Below are positions 54,175 through 63,907 of a stretch of DNA of 64,000 bases, piece by piece. Source of the stretch: a bacterium (GTDB lineage Bacteria > Armatimonadota > JACIXR01). Position numbers and translations under genes: made by a program. Below the pieces are notes generated by a model, which saw only the letters and a program-made list of their open reading frames with translations, had not been told where the DNA came from and made no database searches. The DNA is taken from positions 1-64,000 of the forward strand of contig JACIXR010000001.1 of assembly GCA_014360495.1 (NCBI GenBank). Reading direction: 5' to 3'. Each line of letters begins with the position of its first letter. The stretch's first letter is position 1.

Positions 54175-57100
54175 ATGAGTAACGGAGAACTAATGGAAAT
54201 AAAGCAAAAGCTTGAAAAATGCGAGAATATTCCCTCACTCTACGAATTCTTCTCTTTCCTTGGCTATCCCGTTCTTCGGTCACTTGAGCGCGCCCCGGAA
54301 TTCTCCGAACTTCCTACTGGCGCCCAGCAGCTCATCCATTCCGCCCACCTCATCTCCGATATAGATATAAACCAAATCTTCCGCATCTACCACATTGAGC
54401 TCAATCAAGATAAAATAAGAAGAACGGATATACGCAGAATCCTTGAGCCCTTCTATAGAAAATATTCCCACATTTATGCCCTTTTCGTCTTCTCTACGCC
54501 CAAAACTCCCTATTCGGAGCTTGCCTTCGTCTCCCCGGACTTCATTCCACTCAGAACGCGCGAGGGAAAAGATGGAATTCGCCTCCGTCTCCGCACCCTT
54601 TCCCTAAACCCCAAATCTCCCTACCGCACTGAGCTGGAAATCCTCAATGGGATTCGTCCCCATGGCGTCCTTGACCCCAATGAAATTTGGGAAAAACACA
54701 AGCAAGCCTTCAGCGTTCAGAGGGTAACCAAGCAGTTTTATGAGGGCTATAAACAAGTTTTTAACGAGCTCTTCACTCTCCTCAAAAGCCAACAGGGAGA
54801 TTCCACCTGGGCACACTCCTTCTCCCATCAGCTCCTCAATCGTATTATGTTCTTGTATTTCATTCAAAGGAAGGGCTGGCTGATGGGGGAGAACGGCGAG
54901 CCCGCAAAGGATTTCATTCGCCAATTCTGGAACGCCTACAAGCAATCCAATCAACCTCCAAATACCTTCTACTCCAAATGGCTCTTCTACCTCTTCTTCT
55001 ACGCCTTCAATAAGCACTCGCAGGCAAGATACGAATATCCGAAATGGCTCCCCAGTTGGATAGTAAAATCCTTCTCCGAAGCTCCCTATCTCAACGGCGG
55101 TCTCTATTCGGAAAACGAGTTAGATAGACAGCTTCAGGCAACCATTCCCGATGAATTCTTCGTGCACCTCTTTGATAGAACCAAAGACAATGACGGCAAA
55201 GATGATGAGAACACGCCTGGCTTCTTTGAACGCTACAATTTCACCATCGTTGAGAGCGGGCGCTTTGATGAGGAAGTCGCGGTTGACCCCGAAGTGATAG
55301 GGAAGGTATACGAGAGCCTTGTGAATATAGAGGAAAGGGGAGAAGAGGAAAAGGAGATAGATAAGCGGGGAATGGCTGGTATCTTCTATACTCCAAGGGT
55401 GGAGATTGACCTTATGTGTAGATTGAGCCTCGTTGATTACTTAACTAATCACTTGGGGGAGGGGTATCGCCAGCTTTTGAACGAGCTCGTCTTCTCCTAT
55501 GAGGAAAGTGATAAGAACGATATTGACGGAAAAGTGGGAAAAGCGGGTTTGTGGAATCGTTTAGACCGCCTTCTAAGGGAGGTCAAAGTCTGCGACCCCG
55601 CCTGTGGCTCCGGCTCCTTCCTTGTGGGAATGCTCCTCGTCCTTGACGACCTCCAGGAAAGGGCAAATAGGTATTTGGGAAGAGAGGAAACCCCTTATGA
55701 GCGAAGGAAGAGGATAATTCGCGACCAGCTCTATGGCGTTGATGTTATGGAATGGGCTGTCCATATCGCCGAGCTCAGGCTCTGGCTTCAGCTCGTCGTT
55801 GAGACGGAACTACCAGAAAAGGCACTGCTTAGCAGTCCGCTCCTCCCTAACCTCTCCTTCAAGCTTCGTTCAGGCGATAGCTTGATTCAGGAGGTGGCGG
55901 GAATTAACCTCTCCCATTACCGCGAATATCTTGATATACCCTCAAAATTGAGGGATAGATTGAGGGAACTTGAGGAGAAGAAGAGGGGATACTACGAGGG
56001 AGAGCAGTGGCTAAACGAGGGTGAATTAAAGGCTGAGGAGAGAGAAATTTTCCTCGGCATCTTGGCGCATAAGAAAAACGAGCTTTTCAAGAGGAGAAGC
56101 GAGCTAAAATTAAAGATTTCCGCTCCGCCACAATCGGCGCTTCCCGGCTATGGAGAGCCAAGATATCCAAAGGAGAGGGAGAGCTGGCAAAGGGAGCTGC
56201 GGGAGGTAGAGAGGGAATTGAAAGAAGTGGATAAGGTAATACAGGAGCTTAAAAGAGAGGGGAAGACGCCTTTCCTCTGGAATATCGCCTTCCCGGAGAT
56301 ATTCAGCAAGGATAAGGGGGGATTTGATATCGTGATAGGCAATCCTCCCTATGTGAGGCGGGAGAAGATAGCACCTCCTCTTATGCGGGAGGAGGATTTT
56401 CCTCCTCGGGTTTGGGAGAGATTGAAGAAGGAATATAGGGAGAAATTGCAGGAATCGGTGGCTATGATTTGGCGGGATTTCTTCCGAAATAATCGCAGGC
56501 TTCAGGGGAAAAACGACCTCTATGTTTATTTTTATTTCCACGCCCTCAGCCTCCTAAATAAGAAGGGTTCTTTCTGCTTCATCACCTCCAACTCATGGCT
56601 TGATGTTTGGTTCGGGAAGGATTTGCAGGAATTCCTTCTCAGATATGGGCATCCGAAGATGATAATTGATAATAGGGCGAGGAGAAGTTTTGAGCAGGCG
56701 GATATCAATACCGTGATAGTTCTCTTGGCTCCGCCGAGCAAGGAAGAGGTGGATGATGAGGAGAAGGAGAGGAGATTCGTTCGCTTCGTAACATTCAAGG
56801 TTCCCTTTGAGGAAATTCTCCATCCCGTTATATTTGAGGAGATATGGGATGATGGAGAATATGAGAGGCGAGTGGATGTTGATATATTGGAGAGACGGGA
56901 ATACAGGGCGATAAGAAGGGATGCTTACTCATTGTTGGTGGAGGGAATGGAGGAGAGCAAGATAGGTAAGGGGGTATATAGAGGGAACAAGTGGGGAGGG
57001 ATATATCTGAGGGCGCCCGTGATATTTTTCAAGATAATGGAGAAGGGAGCGGGGAAGCTCGTCAAGCTCGGGGAGATAGCGAAGGTTGAGACGTATTTAA

Positions 57101-58002
57101 ATACGGAGGCCGATGGATTTTTCCTCGTTAGGAAAGTCGGTGGCGATGAGTATATTTGTGTGATTCAAAATACATCAGAGGAGGGGCAGGGTAGAACATT
57201 TGAGATAGAAGCGAGATTCGTTAAGCCTTTGATCAAATCTCCTAACGAGCTTAGGCGAATTATTGTTTCAGCGAGTCAAACTCAATGGCTGCTTATCGTG
57301 TTCCCAGAAAAGGAGGAATTATTAACGGAAAGGGCTAAGGAATATATTAGATGGGGCGAAAGGATGGGATTTAGTCAAAGACCAGGTTGTCGGAAGCGTA
57401 GACCTTGGTGGAAGCTTCCACGACAGGCACATCGTCCCGGTAGAATAATGTGGAGTAGACTTCACCATGACCGCCACCTTGTTTTTTACAATCCGGAAGA
57501 GGTAGCTTATACCAATTTTTATGCAATATGGCCCACTGGTATGGACGAAAAGGTATTTACTGCTTTATTGAACGCAACATATTTAGTGCTCTTCAGGGAA
57601 TTGGTAGGCAGAACGCCATGCGGAGGCGGTGTTCTAAAAACCGATGGTGTTGACATACACCGAATCCCTGTCATCAAACCGTCGCTCGTTCCACCATCCC
57701 AACGGGCTCGGTTGATTTGCGCTTTTGAGAGATTGGCGCAGAGGGAAGTGGGGAGTATTTTTGAGGAGCTGGGATTCGTGATTTGCAGAGAAAGGAGATG
57801 CCGAAATCCCGAGCATCCCTTTGAATTCGTGAATTCAGCGGAGCTGACCCTTGAGCAAGTGAGGAGAGCTTCTCCCGACCGCTTTGAGCTTGATAGCGTC
57901 GTCTTTGATATCCTTGGGCTCACGGATGAGGAGCGATTGGAGGTTTATCGAGCGGTTGCCGACCTCGTCAAATCCCGCCTCACAAAAGCAAGGAGCGTGT
58001 GA
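54175..58002 (+). CDS. Eco57I-type N6-adenine DNA methyltransferase (type IIG-like)
   Basis: About 1275 residues. The N-terminal 370 residues include [22 protein letters not shown], a hallmark of Eco57I/type IIG proteins. Next [19 protein letters not shown] motif [17 protein letters not shown] (Asp474), [18 protein letters not shown], and catalytic motif [15 protein letters not shown] (Asn723-Tyr726) with a long helical insertion between. The last 300 residues are the probable target-recognition part. I see no clear PD-(D/E)xK nuclease at the N terminus, so cleavage may be supplied by the neighbouring PLD-helicase. ATG 54175 has AAGGTG 7 nt upstream; the TTG at 54169 overlaps this spacing. 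It lies 90 nt after the helicase gene and 10 nt before a J-domain gene. Confidence 0.92.
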   Translation: MSNGELMEIKQKLEKCENIPSLYEFFSFLGYPVLRSLERAPEFSELPTGAQQLIHSAHLISDIDINQIFRIYHIELNQDKIRRTDIRRILEPFYRKYSHIYALFVFSTPKTPYSELAFVSPDFIPLRTREGKDGIRLRLRTLSLNPKSPYRTELEILNGIRPHGVLDPNEIWEKHKQAFSVQRVTKQFYEGYKQVFNELFTLLKSQQGDSTWAHSFSHQLLNRIMFLYFIQRKGWLMGENGEPAKDFIRQFWNAYKQSNQPPNTFYSKWLFYLFFYAFNKHSQARYEYPKWLPSWIVKSFSEAPYLNGGLYSENELDRQLQATIPDEFFVHLFDRTKDNDGKDDENTPGFFERYNFTIVESGRFDEEVAVDPEVIGKVYESLVNIEERGEEEKEIDKRGMAGIFYTPRVEIDLMCRLSLVDYLTNHLGEGYRQLLNELVFSYEESDKNDIDGKVGKAGLWNRLDRLLREVKVCDPACGSGSFLVGMLLVLDDLQERANRYLGREETPYERRKRIIRDQLYGVDVMEWAVHIAELRLWLQLVVETELPEKALLSSPLLPNLSFKLRSGDSLIQEVAGINLSHYREYLDIPSKLRDRLRELEEKKRGYYEGEQWLNEGELKAEEREIFLGILAHKKNELFKRRSELKLKISAPPQSALPGYGEPRYPKERESWQRELREVERELKEVDKVIQELKREGKTPFLWNIAFPEIFSKDKGGFDIVIGNPPYVRREKIAPPLMREEDFPPRVWERLKKEYREKLQESVAMIWRDFFRNNRRLQGKNDLYVYFYFHALSLLNKKGSFCFITSNSWLDVWFGKDLQEFLLRYGHPKMIIDNRARRSFEQADINTVIVLLAPPSKEEVDDEEKERRFVRFVTFKVPFEEILHPVIFEEIWDDGEYERRVDVDILERREYRAIRRDAYSLLVEGMEESKIGKGVYRGNKWGGIYLRAPVIFFKIMEKGAGKLVKLGEIAKVETYLNTEADGFFLVRKVGGDEYICVIQNTSEEGQGRTFEIEARFVKPLIKSPNELRRIIVSASQTQWLLIVFPEKEELLTERAKEYIRWGERMGFSQRPGCRKRRPWWKLPRQAHRPGRIMWSRLHHDRHLVFYNPEEVAYTNFYAIWPTGMDEKVFTALLNATYLVLFRELVGRTPCGGGVLKTDGVDIHRIPVIKPSLVPPSQRARLICAFERLAQREVGSIFEELGFVICRERRCRNPEHPFEFVNSAELTLEQVRRASPDRFELDSVVFDILGLTDEERLEVYRAVADLVKSRLTKARSV

Positions 58003-58012
58003 AAGTAAAAAT

Positions 58013-58867
58013 ATGAAATATAGTTCAGACCCTCTGCGAAATGTGAATGAGAGAAGCGACAGCGGTTGCTTAGGGTGTTTGATAAGTTATTTCGGACTTT
58101 ATTTAATCCTGTGCATTATAGCATGTATAGTAGCTTTGTTCAGCTGGTTGGTTGAGAATTTTGGGGTTGGAGGAGTCTTGATATTTGCAATATTTCTCAT
58201 AGCCTTTGTTTGGCTTATCCTTTGGGCGCGAGAGACAGCCGAAGAGAGCAGGGCTCGCAAAACCGCTCATAAAATATACGAAGATATGAGAGCAAACGCG
58301 CGCTCCGCTTCTGCAATATCTACTTCTCCAGAAAAGCGTTATTATCAGATTCTTGGTCTTAGCCCTGGAGCTTCTCCAGAGGAAGTTAAAGAAGCCTTTA
58401 GAAAATTGGCGAAACACTACCACCCTGACCTCGCCCAAACACCCGAGGAAAGAACACAGAGGGAGGAACAGTTTAAAAAAATAAACGAAGCTTATGAATA
58501 TTTAAAAAGAAGGCCTATTAGCGAAAGCGAGAGAAGTTTTCCGCAGGATGAACCCCTTTTAGAAATGATATTTATTATATGTTTGGGTAGCCGACTATCC
58601 GATGTGGTCTATATCCGGCGAATGAGTGTTAGAATTCTTTCCGAAATTTGGTTAATCCCCGAACTTGAAAGGAAAATGAACTCAAGGATTCAACCCTGGT
58701 GGTCTACTTATATTTATTCAGTAGATTGTCTAATATCGGCTTTAAGCGATAAGGATAAAAGTGTCAGGAAAGCGGCACTAAAGTCGCTAAAGAATTTGAC
58801 AGGCTATAATTTCGGACAAAATCCATCACTTTGGAGAGTTTGGTACAACCAAAAATTAAGAGTTTAA
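58013..58867 (+). CDS. Membrane-anchored J-domain protein with HEAT-like C terminus
   Basis: 284 residues. Two adjacent membrane segments ([27 protein letters not shown] and [19 protein letters not shown]) are followed by a J-domain: [57 protein letters not shown], with the HPD triad at 137-139 needed to stimulate a DnaK ATPase. There are no zinc or G/F regions, so it is a class C J-protein. The C terminus ([25 protein letters not shown]) looks like a HEAT repeat. It starts 10 nt after the methyltransferase stop, with a poor ribosome site. Sequence from here to 59425 looks more A+T-rich than the neighbours. Confidence 0.85.
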   Translation: MKYSSDPLRNVNERSDSGCLGCLISYFGLYLILCIIACIVALFSWLVENFGVGGVLIFAIFLIAFVWLILWARETAEESRARKTAHKIYEDMRANARSASAISTSPEKRYYQILGLSPGASPEEVKEAFRKLAKHYHPDLAQTPEERTQREEQFKKINEAYEYLKRRPISESERSFPQDEPLLEMIFIICLGSRLSDVVYIRRMSVRILSEIWLIPELERKMNSRIQPWWSTYIYSVDCLISALSDKDKSVRKAALKSLKNLTGYNFGQNPSLWRVWYNQKLRV

Positions 58868-58888
58868 AAAGATTTGGAGGTGTAAGGA

Positions 58889-59425
58889 TTGTTTAGTTCA
58901 TCGGATATGGATTGTCTTTTTAAGGAATATACAGATTTAAAGAACAGAGAAACAAAGCTCAAATTAGCTATAGGCTTATTATCCCTTCTACTTCTTGGCA
59001 CTATTGGTGTATTTTCTTCATGTTTAGTAGTTGAAAGAAGAATAGTTCACCAGAAGGAAGCGGAAATAAGACGGCTTTCAGCCTTGGAGAGCAAAGTGGA
59101 GGAAATCCAAGGCGAAAAGGAAAAGGCAAGTTCAGAGGCAAGGGATTTGCTGACCGAGGGCAAAGAGGTAGTAGATGATTTAATCCGTTTTTCTAAAATG
59201 CAGGGAGATCTTATTCAAATGCAGGAAAATCTCGTTATTAAACTCTATAAGCTTTCCAATCCTTCATATTGGTTAAATACGGAGCCATCCCAGATCAATT
59301 CCGAAATAGACCAGATTAAATCGATAGAATCGCAAATCTATACTGAAAGAAAAAAGATAAACTCTGCAGTAAATAAGATAAATGAGAAACTCAAAAAATG
59401 GTATGGAGAATTAAAGAACTTTTAG
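58889..59425 (+). CDS. Membrane-anchored coiled-coil protein of unknown function
   Basis: 178 residues. A short N-terminal part is followed by one membrane helix (LKLAIGLLSLLLLGTIGVFSSCLVV), then a mostly helical, charged tail with heptad character (VERRIVHQKEAEIRRLSALESKVEEIQGEKEKASSEARDLL; QIKSIESQIYTERKKINSAVNKINEKLKKW). No catalytic motif. Start is TTG 58889, 8 nt after GGAGG. It lies 21 nt after the J-domain gene and is probably cotranscribed with it. No known family is recognised. Confidence 0.75.
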   Translation: MFSSSDMDCLFKEYTDLKNRETKLKLAIGLLSLLLLGTIGVFSSCLVVERRIVHQKEAEIRRLSALESKVEEIQGEKEKASSEARDLLTEGKEVVDDLIRFSKMQGDLIQMQENLVIKLYKLSNPSYWLNTEPSQINSEIDQIKSIESQIYTERKKINSAVNKINEKLKKWYGELKNF

Positions 59426-59573
59426 CGACAAACAAGAAAAAAGGGATAGCTGCCCTTCTATAATTTCCCCACTTATGTCCCAGCTCAGCAGAAAGTTTGG
59501 CATCCTTTGAAGTCTCAATCATCGGGGGAGAGTGCTTTTCTTTGTTTCATCTTAACTAAATAAAATTTTTTGC

Positions 59574-59601
59574 TTGCCTTTCTCCCCTTACTTGCTATTA
59601 T
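59574..59601 (+). promoter_or_regulatory. Possible promoter of the UROD-like gene
   Basis: TTGCCT (59574-59579), 16-nt spacer, TATTAT (59596-59601), 46 nt before the ATG. The rest of 59426-59573 shows no feature. Confidence 0.45.
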
Positions 59602-59647
59602 TTTTTGAGAAATTTTGTTTAAATTATCAATAAAGGAGGTTATTGTT

Positions 59648-60616
59648 ATGGAGACGCTGTTGAAGAGTAAGAGACCGCCGGTTATCCCGCTTCTGGGAGC
59701 GCCCGGCGTCCAGCTCTCTCGCACTACTCTCAGGGAAAATCTCTCCAATCCGGAAGTCCAGTTCAAAACACTCGCCCTCCTCTTTGAGAGATTTCAGCCC
59801 GATGGCATGTTCCCTATGATGGACCTCACTGTGGAAGCGGAAGCACTCGGCTTGAAAATTGAATTCCCGGAAAATGCCAATCCCTCCGTGAGAGAACATC
59901 CTGTCAGAGATAAGGAATCGTTTGAAGCCCTCAAGAGAAAGTCCCAGCCGATGAGCGGACGAATGCCCGTCTTCGTTGAAGTCGTGAGAAAGATGAAGCA
60001 AAATTTCCCCATCTTGGTCGGTGGATATGTCATCGGTCCCTTCACGCTCGCTGGGGAGCTCGCCGGCGTTGAGAATTTCCTTGAAATGCTCATCATAGAC
60101 CCTAGCTTCGCTAAGGAAATCCTCTCCTTCGCAACTGATTTCGTCACTCGCTACGCTGAGGAGCTCTTCTCCGCTGGGGCGGATGTCGTGGCAATTTTAG
60201 ACCCAACCTCTGTTACTTTGTCTCCTAAGTACTTCAATGAATTCTCCGCTCCCTATGTGAGGGAGATGGTGGAGAGGTTGGGGAAACCGCTTATCCTGCA
60301 TATTTGCGGGAACACGAATCATCTCTTGGAGGCTATGGTTGAGACTGGGGCGGTGGGGTTGAGTTTGGATAGTATGGTGGATTTAAGGGAGGCGGCGGAG
60401 AGGGTGCCGAAGAATGTCGTTTTGATTGGGAATTTGGACCCCGTCAATGTTTTCCTCAGGGCTACACCGGAGATTGTTGAGAGAAGGACGAGGGAGTTGG
60501 TGGAACGGATGATGGGGGTGGAGAATTTCATCTTGAGTTCGGGATGCGATATTCCGATAGAAGCTCCGCTGGAGAATATCTCCGCCTTTATGAGGGCGGG
60601 TAGGGAAATAGCGTGA
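59648..60616 (+). CDS. Uroporphyrinogen decarboxylase-family protein (MtaA/MtbA-like)
   Basis: 322 residues, cytoplasmic TIM barrel of the UROD superfamily. [20 protein letters not shown] replaces the porphyrin-binding N terminus of true Hem[26 protein letters not shown] and [20 protein letters not shown] give the His-x-Cys...Cys zinc site of methylcobamide:coenzyme-M-type methyltransferases. It is therefore more likely a corrinoid methyl transfer or demethylation protein than a haem enzyme. The corrinoid partner is not nearby. ATG 59648 follows AAAGGAGG; the frame upstream to 59615 has no such site. Confidence 0.85.
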   Translation: METLLKSKRPPVIPLLGAPGVQLSRTTLRENLSNPEVQFKTLALLFERFQPDGMFPMMDLTVEAEALGLKIEFPENANPSVREHPVRDKESFEALKRKSQPMSGRMPVFVEVVRKMKQNFPILVGGYVIGPFTLAGELAGVENFLEMLIIDPSFAKEILSFATDFVTRYAEELFSAGADVVAILDPTSVTLSPKYFNEFSAPYVREMVERLGKPLILHICGNTNHLLEAMVETGAVGLSLDSMVDLREAAERVPKNVVLIGNLDPVNVFLRATPEIVERRTRELVERMMGVENFILSSGCDIPIEAPLENISAFMRAGREIA

Positions 60617-60619
60617 TGA

Positions 60620-60778
60620 TGTTGCGAGGCTTCCCTTTGGGAAGCCTCGCAATGACATCCTCCCTTTGTCATTGCGAGCGGTAGCGAAGCAATCTCGCTT
60701 TTAGTTTTTCATGAGATTGCCATGGGCTCCCTTTGTGAGCCCTCGCAATGACAGGAGGGCGGAGATTGCCACGGGCTT
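60620..60778. repeat. Cluster of interspersed palindromes between convergent genes
   Basis: Four elements in a row: 60620-60657 (GAGGCTTCCC-TTT-GGGAAGCCTC, flanked by GTTGC and GCAATGACA), 60667-60698 (GTCATTGCGAG, GCGGTAGCGAAG, CAATCTC), 60713-60753 (GAGATTGCCATG, GGGCTCC-CTTTGT-GAGCCC, TCGCAATGACA) and a truncated 60761-60778. They fill the space between the UROD-like and lepA genes and probably act as 3' hairpins for both. Confidence 0.8.
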
Positions 60779-60810
60779 ATTTATGGGAGGCTTAGGATGA
60801 GATGGTTTTT

Positions 60811-62616
60811 TTATCTCTCGGGTTTTTCCGCGCCTATTCGTAGGATGGAGAGAAAGGCTTCTTGGGGAACCTCTACCCTCCCTATCTTCTTCAATCTCTT
60901 CTTCCCCTCCTTCTGCTTCTCCAAGAGTTTCTTCTTCCTCGTGACATCCCCTCCATAACACTTCGCCAAGACATCCTTCCTCAGCGGTTTTATGCTCTGA
61001 GAGGCTATAACTCTTGAACCTATCGCCGCCTGTATCCTTACCTCAAAAAGCTGGCGCGGTATCGTCTCCCTCAACTTATCAACTAAAAGCCTTGCCTTCC
61101 TATAAGCCTTCTCCCTATGGGCGATAAACGACAAGGCGTCAACGGGAACGCCGTTAAGGAGAATATCCACCTTCACCAAATCCTCTTCTTTGTATCCCTT
61201 GAGTTCGTAATCCAGCGAGGCGAACCCCCTTGAGCGGGATTTCAGCTGGTCAAAGAAATCAAATATCACTTCGCTTAGAGGCATATGGTAGCGAAGGACG
61301 ACTCTATTGGGTAGGGGATAATCCATCTCCAAGAGCTCGCCTCTCCTATCCTGACAGAGCTCCATAACACCGCCGATGTAATCGGCGGGAACGATTATCG
61401 TCGTCTCAACGAAGGGCTCCTCTATAGCTTCTATCACTTGGGGTGGAGGGAATTTGGCGGGATTATCTATCTCCAAAATCTCGCCCTTAGTGGTTCTCAC
61501 CCTGTATTTCACGGAGGGAGCGGTGGCGACTATATCCAAATTGAACTCCCGCTCGAGCCGCTCCTGTATTATCTGCATATGGAAGAGACCCAAAAATCCG
61601 CAGTGGAAACCCATTCCCAAGGCGGGGGAGCTTTCTTCCTCAAAGGTGAGGGCAGCGTCGTTGAGCCTCAGCTTTTCCAGAGCGTCTCGCAAATCGTCGT
61701 AATCCGTTCCCTCGCCGGGATAGATTCCGCAGAAGACCATTGGCTTGGCGGGACGGAAGCCGGGAACGGGCTCCTTAGCGGGACGCTCAGCCTCCGTGAC
61801 CGTATCGCCTGTTTGGGCGCAGCGGACATTCCTTATACCCGCGGCGAAATAGCCCACCTCTCCAGCTGAGAGCTCTTCAACTTCCTTCATTCGGGGCGTG
61901 AAGACGCCAACCTGCATCACCTCAAAGACCTCGTCTTCCTCTCTTCCCATCATCTTTATCTTCATTCCCTTTCTCAATTTCCCATCAAATAGGCGGACAT
62001 AGACGATGACTCCCAAGTAGGGGTCGAAGTGGGAATCAAATATGAGGGCGCGGAGGGGAGCGGATGGGTCGCCTTTGGGAGGAGGGATCCTCTCTATTAT
62101 GGCGTTCAGGACTTCCTCAACACCCCATCCCTCCTTAGCGGAGCAGAGGATGGCGTCGGAGGTATCAATGGCGAGCATTTCCTCTATTTCTCCCTTAACT
62201 CTTTCGGGGTCGGCTTGAGCCAAATCCATCTTATTGAGGACAGGGATAATCACGAGGTTGTGGTTGAGGGCGACATTTGTGTGGGCTACGGTCTGCGCCT
62301 CCACTCCCTGAGTGGCGTCAACAACGAGGAGGGCGCCCTCGCAGGCGGCGAGGCTCCTTGAAACTTCGTAGGAGAAATCAACATGTCCGGGGGTGTCAAT
62401 TAGGTTGAGGATGTAGCCTTTATAGTGGATGCGGACGGGAGTGAGTTTGATAGTGACGCCGTGTTCTTTTTCCAGTTCCATATCATCAAGGAACTGCTCC
62501 ACCCTTGTGCCGGGCGGTATGACGCCTGTGAGCTCAAGGATTCTATCGGCGAGGGTGGATTTGCCGTGGTCAATATGGGCAATAATAGAGAAATTTCTGA
62601 TTCTCTCAAGCATCAA
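60811..62616 (-). CDS. lepA: Elongation factor 4 (LepA)
   Basis: 601 residues, ribosome-associated GTPase. The G motifs are intact: [16 protein letters not shown] (G1), TIKLTPVRI (G2), [18 protein letters not shown] (G3), PVLNKMDL (G4) and SAKEGWG (G5). The LepA-specific C-terminal domain is present ([67 protein letters not shown]). Length is normal. There is no ribosome-binding site. A promoter (TTGCAA 62650-62645, 16 nt, TAAAAT 62628-62623, minus) places the transcript start at the TTG 62616 or the ATG 62613, so the messenger is probably leaderless. Confidence 0.98.
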   Translation of the reverse strand: MMLERIRNFSIIAHIDHGKSTLADRILELTGVIPPGTRVEQFLDDMELEKEHGVTIKLTPVRIHYKGYILNLIDTPGHVDFSYEVSRSLAACEGALLVVDATQGVEAQTVAHTNVALNHNLVIIPVLNKMDLAQADPERVKGEIEEMLAIDTSDAILCSAKEGWGVEEVLNAIIERIPPPKGDPSAPLRALIFDSHFDPYLGVIVYVRLFDGKLRKGMKIKMMGREEDEVFEVMQVGVFTPRMKEVEELSAGEVGYFAAGIRNVRCAQTGDTVTEAERPAKEPVPGFRPAKPMVFCGIYPGEGTDYDDLRDALEKLRLNDAALTFEEESSPALGMGFHCGFLGLFHMQIIQERLEREFNLDIVATAPSVKYRVRTTKGEILEIDNPAKFPPPQVIEAIEEPFVETTIIVPADYIGGVMELCQDRRGELLEMDYPLPNRVVLRYHMPLSEVIFDFFDQLKSRSRGFASLDYELKGYKEEDLVKVDILLNGVPVDALSFIAHREKAYRKARLLVDKLRETIPRQLFEVRIQAAIGSRVIASQSIKPLRKDVLAKCYGGDVTRKKKLLEKQKEGKKRLKKIGRVEVPQEAFLSILRIGAEKPER

Positions 62617-62622
62617 GCATAT

Positions 62623-62650
62623 ATTTTAACAAAATTCACCCTTTTTGCAA
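62623..62650 (-). promoter_or_regulatory. Promoter of lepA, likely leaderless
   Basis: Minus strand TTGCAA (62650-62645), 16-nt spacer, TAAAAT (62628-62623); 6 nt then separate the -10 box from the start codon. Confidence 0.55.
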
Positions 62651-62702
62651 AGAAGAGGATAATTCCTAAAATATTGACTTCTCTATTTTATTCTCTTAGA
62701 AA

Positions 62703-62745
62703 CGAGATTGCCACGGCTCCCCTACGGGAAGCCCTCACAATGAGA
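62703..62745. repeat. Interspersed palindrome copy
   Basis: CGAGATTGCCACG, GGCTCCC-CTAC-GGGAAGCC, CTCACAATGAG: same family as the copies near 34.6, 42.4, 47.6 and 60.6 kb, here between the divergent lepA and hemW genes. Confidence 0.75.
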
Positions 62746-62770
62746 AAGTAATTTTCTCCAAAAGGCAAAT

Positions 62771-62799
62771 TTAAGTTTCTCCCCTTCAACCATTATAAT
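62771..62799 (+). promoter_or_regulatory. Probable promoter of hemW with very short leader
   Basis: TATAAT at 62794-62799 with a weak -35 (TTAAGT, 62771-62776) 17 nt upstream. The transcript would start about 4 nt before the ATG at 62810. Confidence 0.5.
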
Positions 62800-62809
62800 T
62801 TCCTTTAGG

Positions 62810-63889
62810 ATGAGCGAAGGAGCTATTGCGGTTTATATTCATATTCCTTTTTGCATCAGAAAATGTTTTTATTGTGATTTCTATTCTCTCAAGTATGAAG
62901 AGGGGAGGGTGAGGGCATTCGCCCTCGCCCTCCTCAAAGAAATCCAATCCTACAAAAATATAAAAGCGAAAACCCTCTACTTAGGAGGAGGAACGCCTAC
63001 CACTCTCCCAATCCACCTACTCAAAGAGATAATCTCATCTGCAAAAGAGAATTTCTCCCTCTCGCCGGACGCCGAAATCAGTGTTGAAGCTAACCCTGAA
63101 ACTATTGATGAGGAAAAGCTCAAAGCCTTAAGGGAATTGGGGGTTAATAGGATAAGCATCGGAGTCCAGTCCTTTGATGATGACCTCCTCCGCTTCCTCG
63201 GACGAGTTCACAACGCTGATAAAGCGAGAAAGGCGCTTGAAAAGGCGCGTGAAGCGGGATTTGAAAACATAAACATAGACCTCCTTTTCGCCATCCCCGG
63301 ACAAACCCTCCAGAACTGGAAAGAGACCCTTGAAGAGGCTCTTTTTTTCAAGCCAACCCATATTTCCTGCTATTCCCTCACCATTGAGGAGGGGACGAAG
63401 CTATTCAAAGATTTAAAGAGAGGGAAAATCTCGTCCGTGGAGGACGAGATTTCCGCTAAGATGTTTGAGCTTGGGGACGAAATTCTCACCTCCAATGGAT
63501 ATATTCATTACGAGATTTCAAATTATTCCCTTCCCGGCTTTGAGTGTCAGCACAATCTCTCCTATTGGCGGGATGAACCATATTTGGGGCTCGGTCCCTC
63601 AGCTGTTTCCTTTCTCCCTCCCTATAGGCTGAGAAATCACTCCTTGAGTGGATATCTAAGAGGGAAAAAGCGGATTTTGGAGGAGATAGTGGAGGAAGAG
63701 GAGCGGGAGAAGGAGAGGATAATTTTGGGTCTTCGCTTGAAGGAGGGGGTTGAGAAGGAGAGATTGAAGAGAGGGGATAAGGTTGAGGAGATGATTAGGG
63801 AGGGATTTATGGAGGAGGAAAATGGGAGAATTCGGTTAACGCTCAAGGGAATGTTGGTTTATAATAGCATAGTGGCTGATTTGCTTTGA
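62810..63889 (+). CDS. hemW: HemW-like radical SAM protein
   Basis: 359 residues, cytoplasmic. AVYIHIPFCIRKCFYCDFYS carries the CxxxCxxC iron-sulfur motif (Cys15, 19, 22). LYLGGGTPTTLP, VEANPETID, GVNRISIGVQSFDDDLLRFLGRVHN, NINIDLLFAIPGQT and a C-terminal HemN_C region (CQHNLSYWRDEPYLGLGPSAVSF) follow. The CxxxCxxC motif is not followed by the fourth Cys of true HemN, so this is HemW, the haem chaperone, rather than coproporphyrinogen oxidase. It is followed after 18 nt by a secreted-protein gene. Confidence 0.93.
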   Translation: MSEGAIAVYIHIPFCIRKCFYCDFYSLKYEEGRVRAFALALLKEIQSYKNIKAKTLYLGGGTPTTLPIHLLKEIISSAKENFSLSPDAEISVEANPETIDEEKLKALRELGVNRISIGVQSFDDDLLRFLGRVHNADKARKALEKAREAGFENINIDLLFAIPGQTLQNWKETLEEALFFKPTHISCYSLTIEEGTKLFKDLKRGKISSVEDEISAKMFELGDEILTSNGYIHYEISNYSLPGFECQHNLSYWRDEPYLGLGPSAVSFLPPYRLRNHSLSGYLRGKKRILEEIVEEEEREKERIILGLRLKEGVEKERLKRGDKVEEMIREGFMEEENGRIRLTLKGMLVYNSIVADLL

Positions 63890-63907
63890 AAGGAGAAGAA
63901 ATCGGTA

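Noticed and set aside
50857-58002. Assignment as complete DISARM or BREX
   Set aside because: There is no DrmB (DUF1998), separate PLD protein, PglZ, BrxC or Lon-like gene; only a helicase and a methyltransferase of similar type are shared.
59648-60616. Haem-biosynthetic HemE
   Set aside because: The porphyrin-binding N-terminal Arg motif is absent and a zinc-site HxC...C pattern points to the methyltransferase branch.
62810-63889. Oxygen-independent coproporphyrinogen oxidase HemN
   Set aside because: The Cys motif and length are those of HemW; HemN is longer and has the extra Cys.
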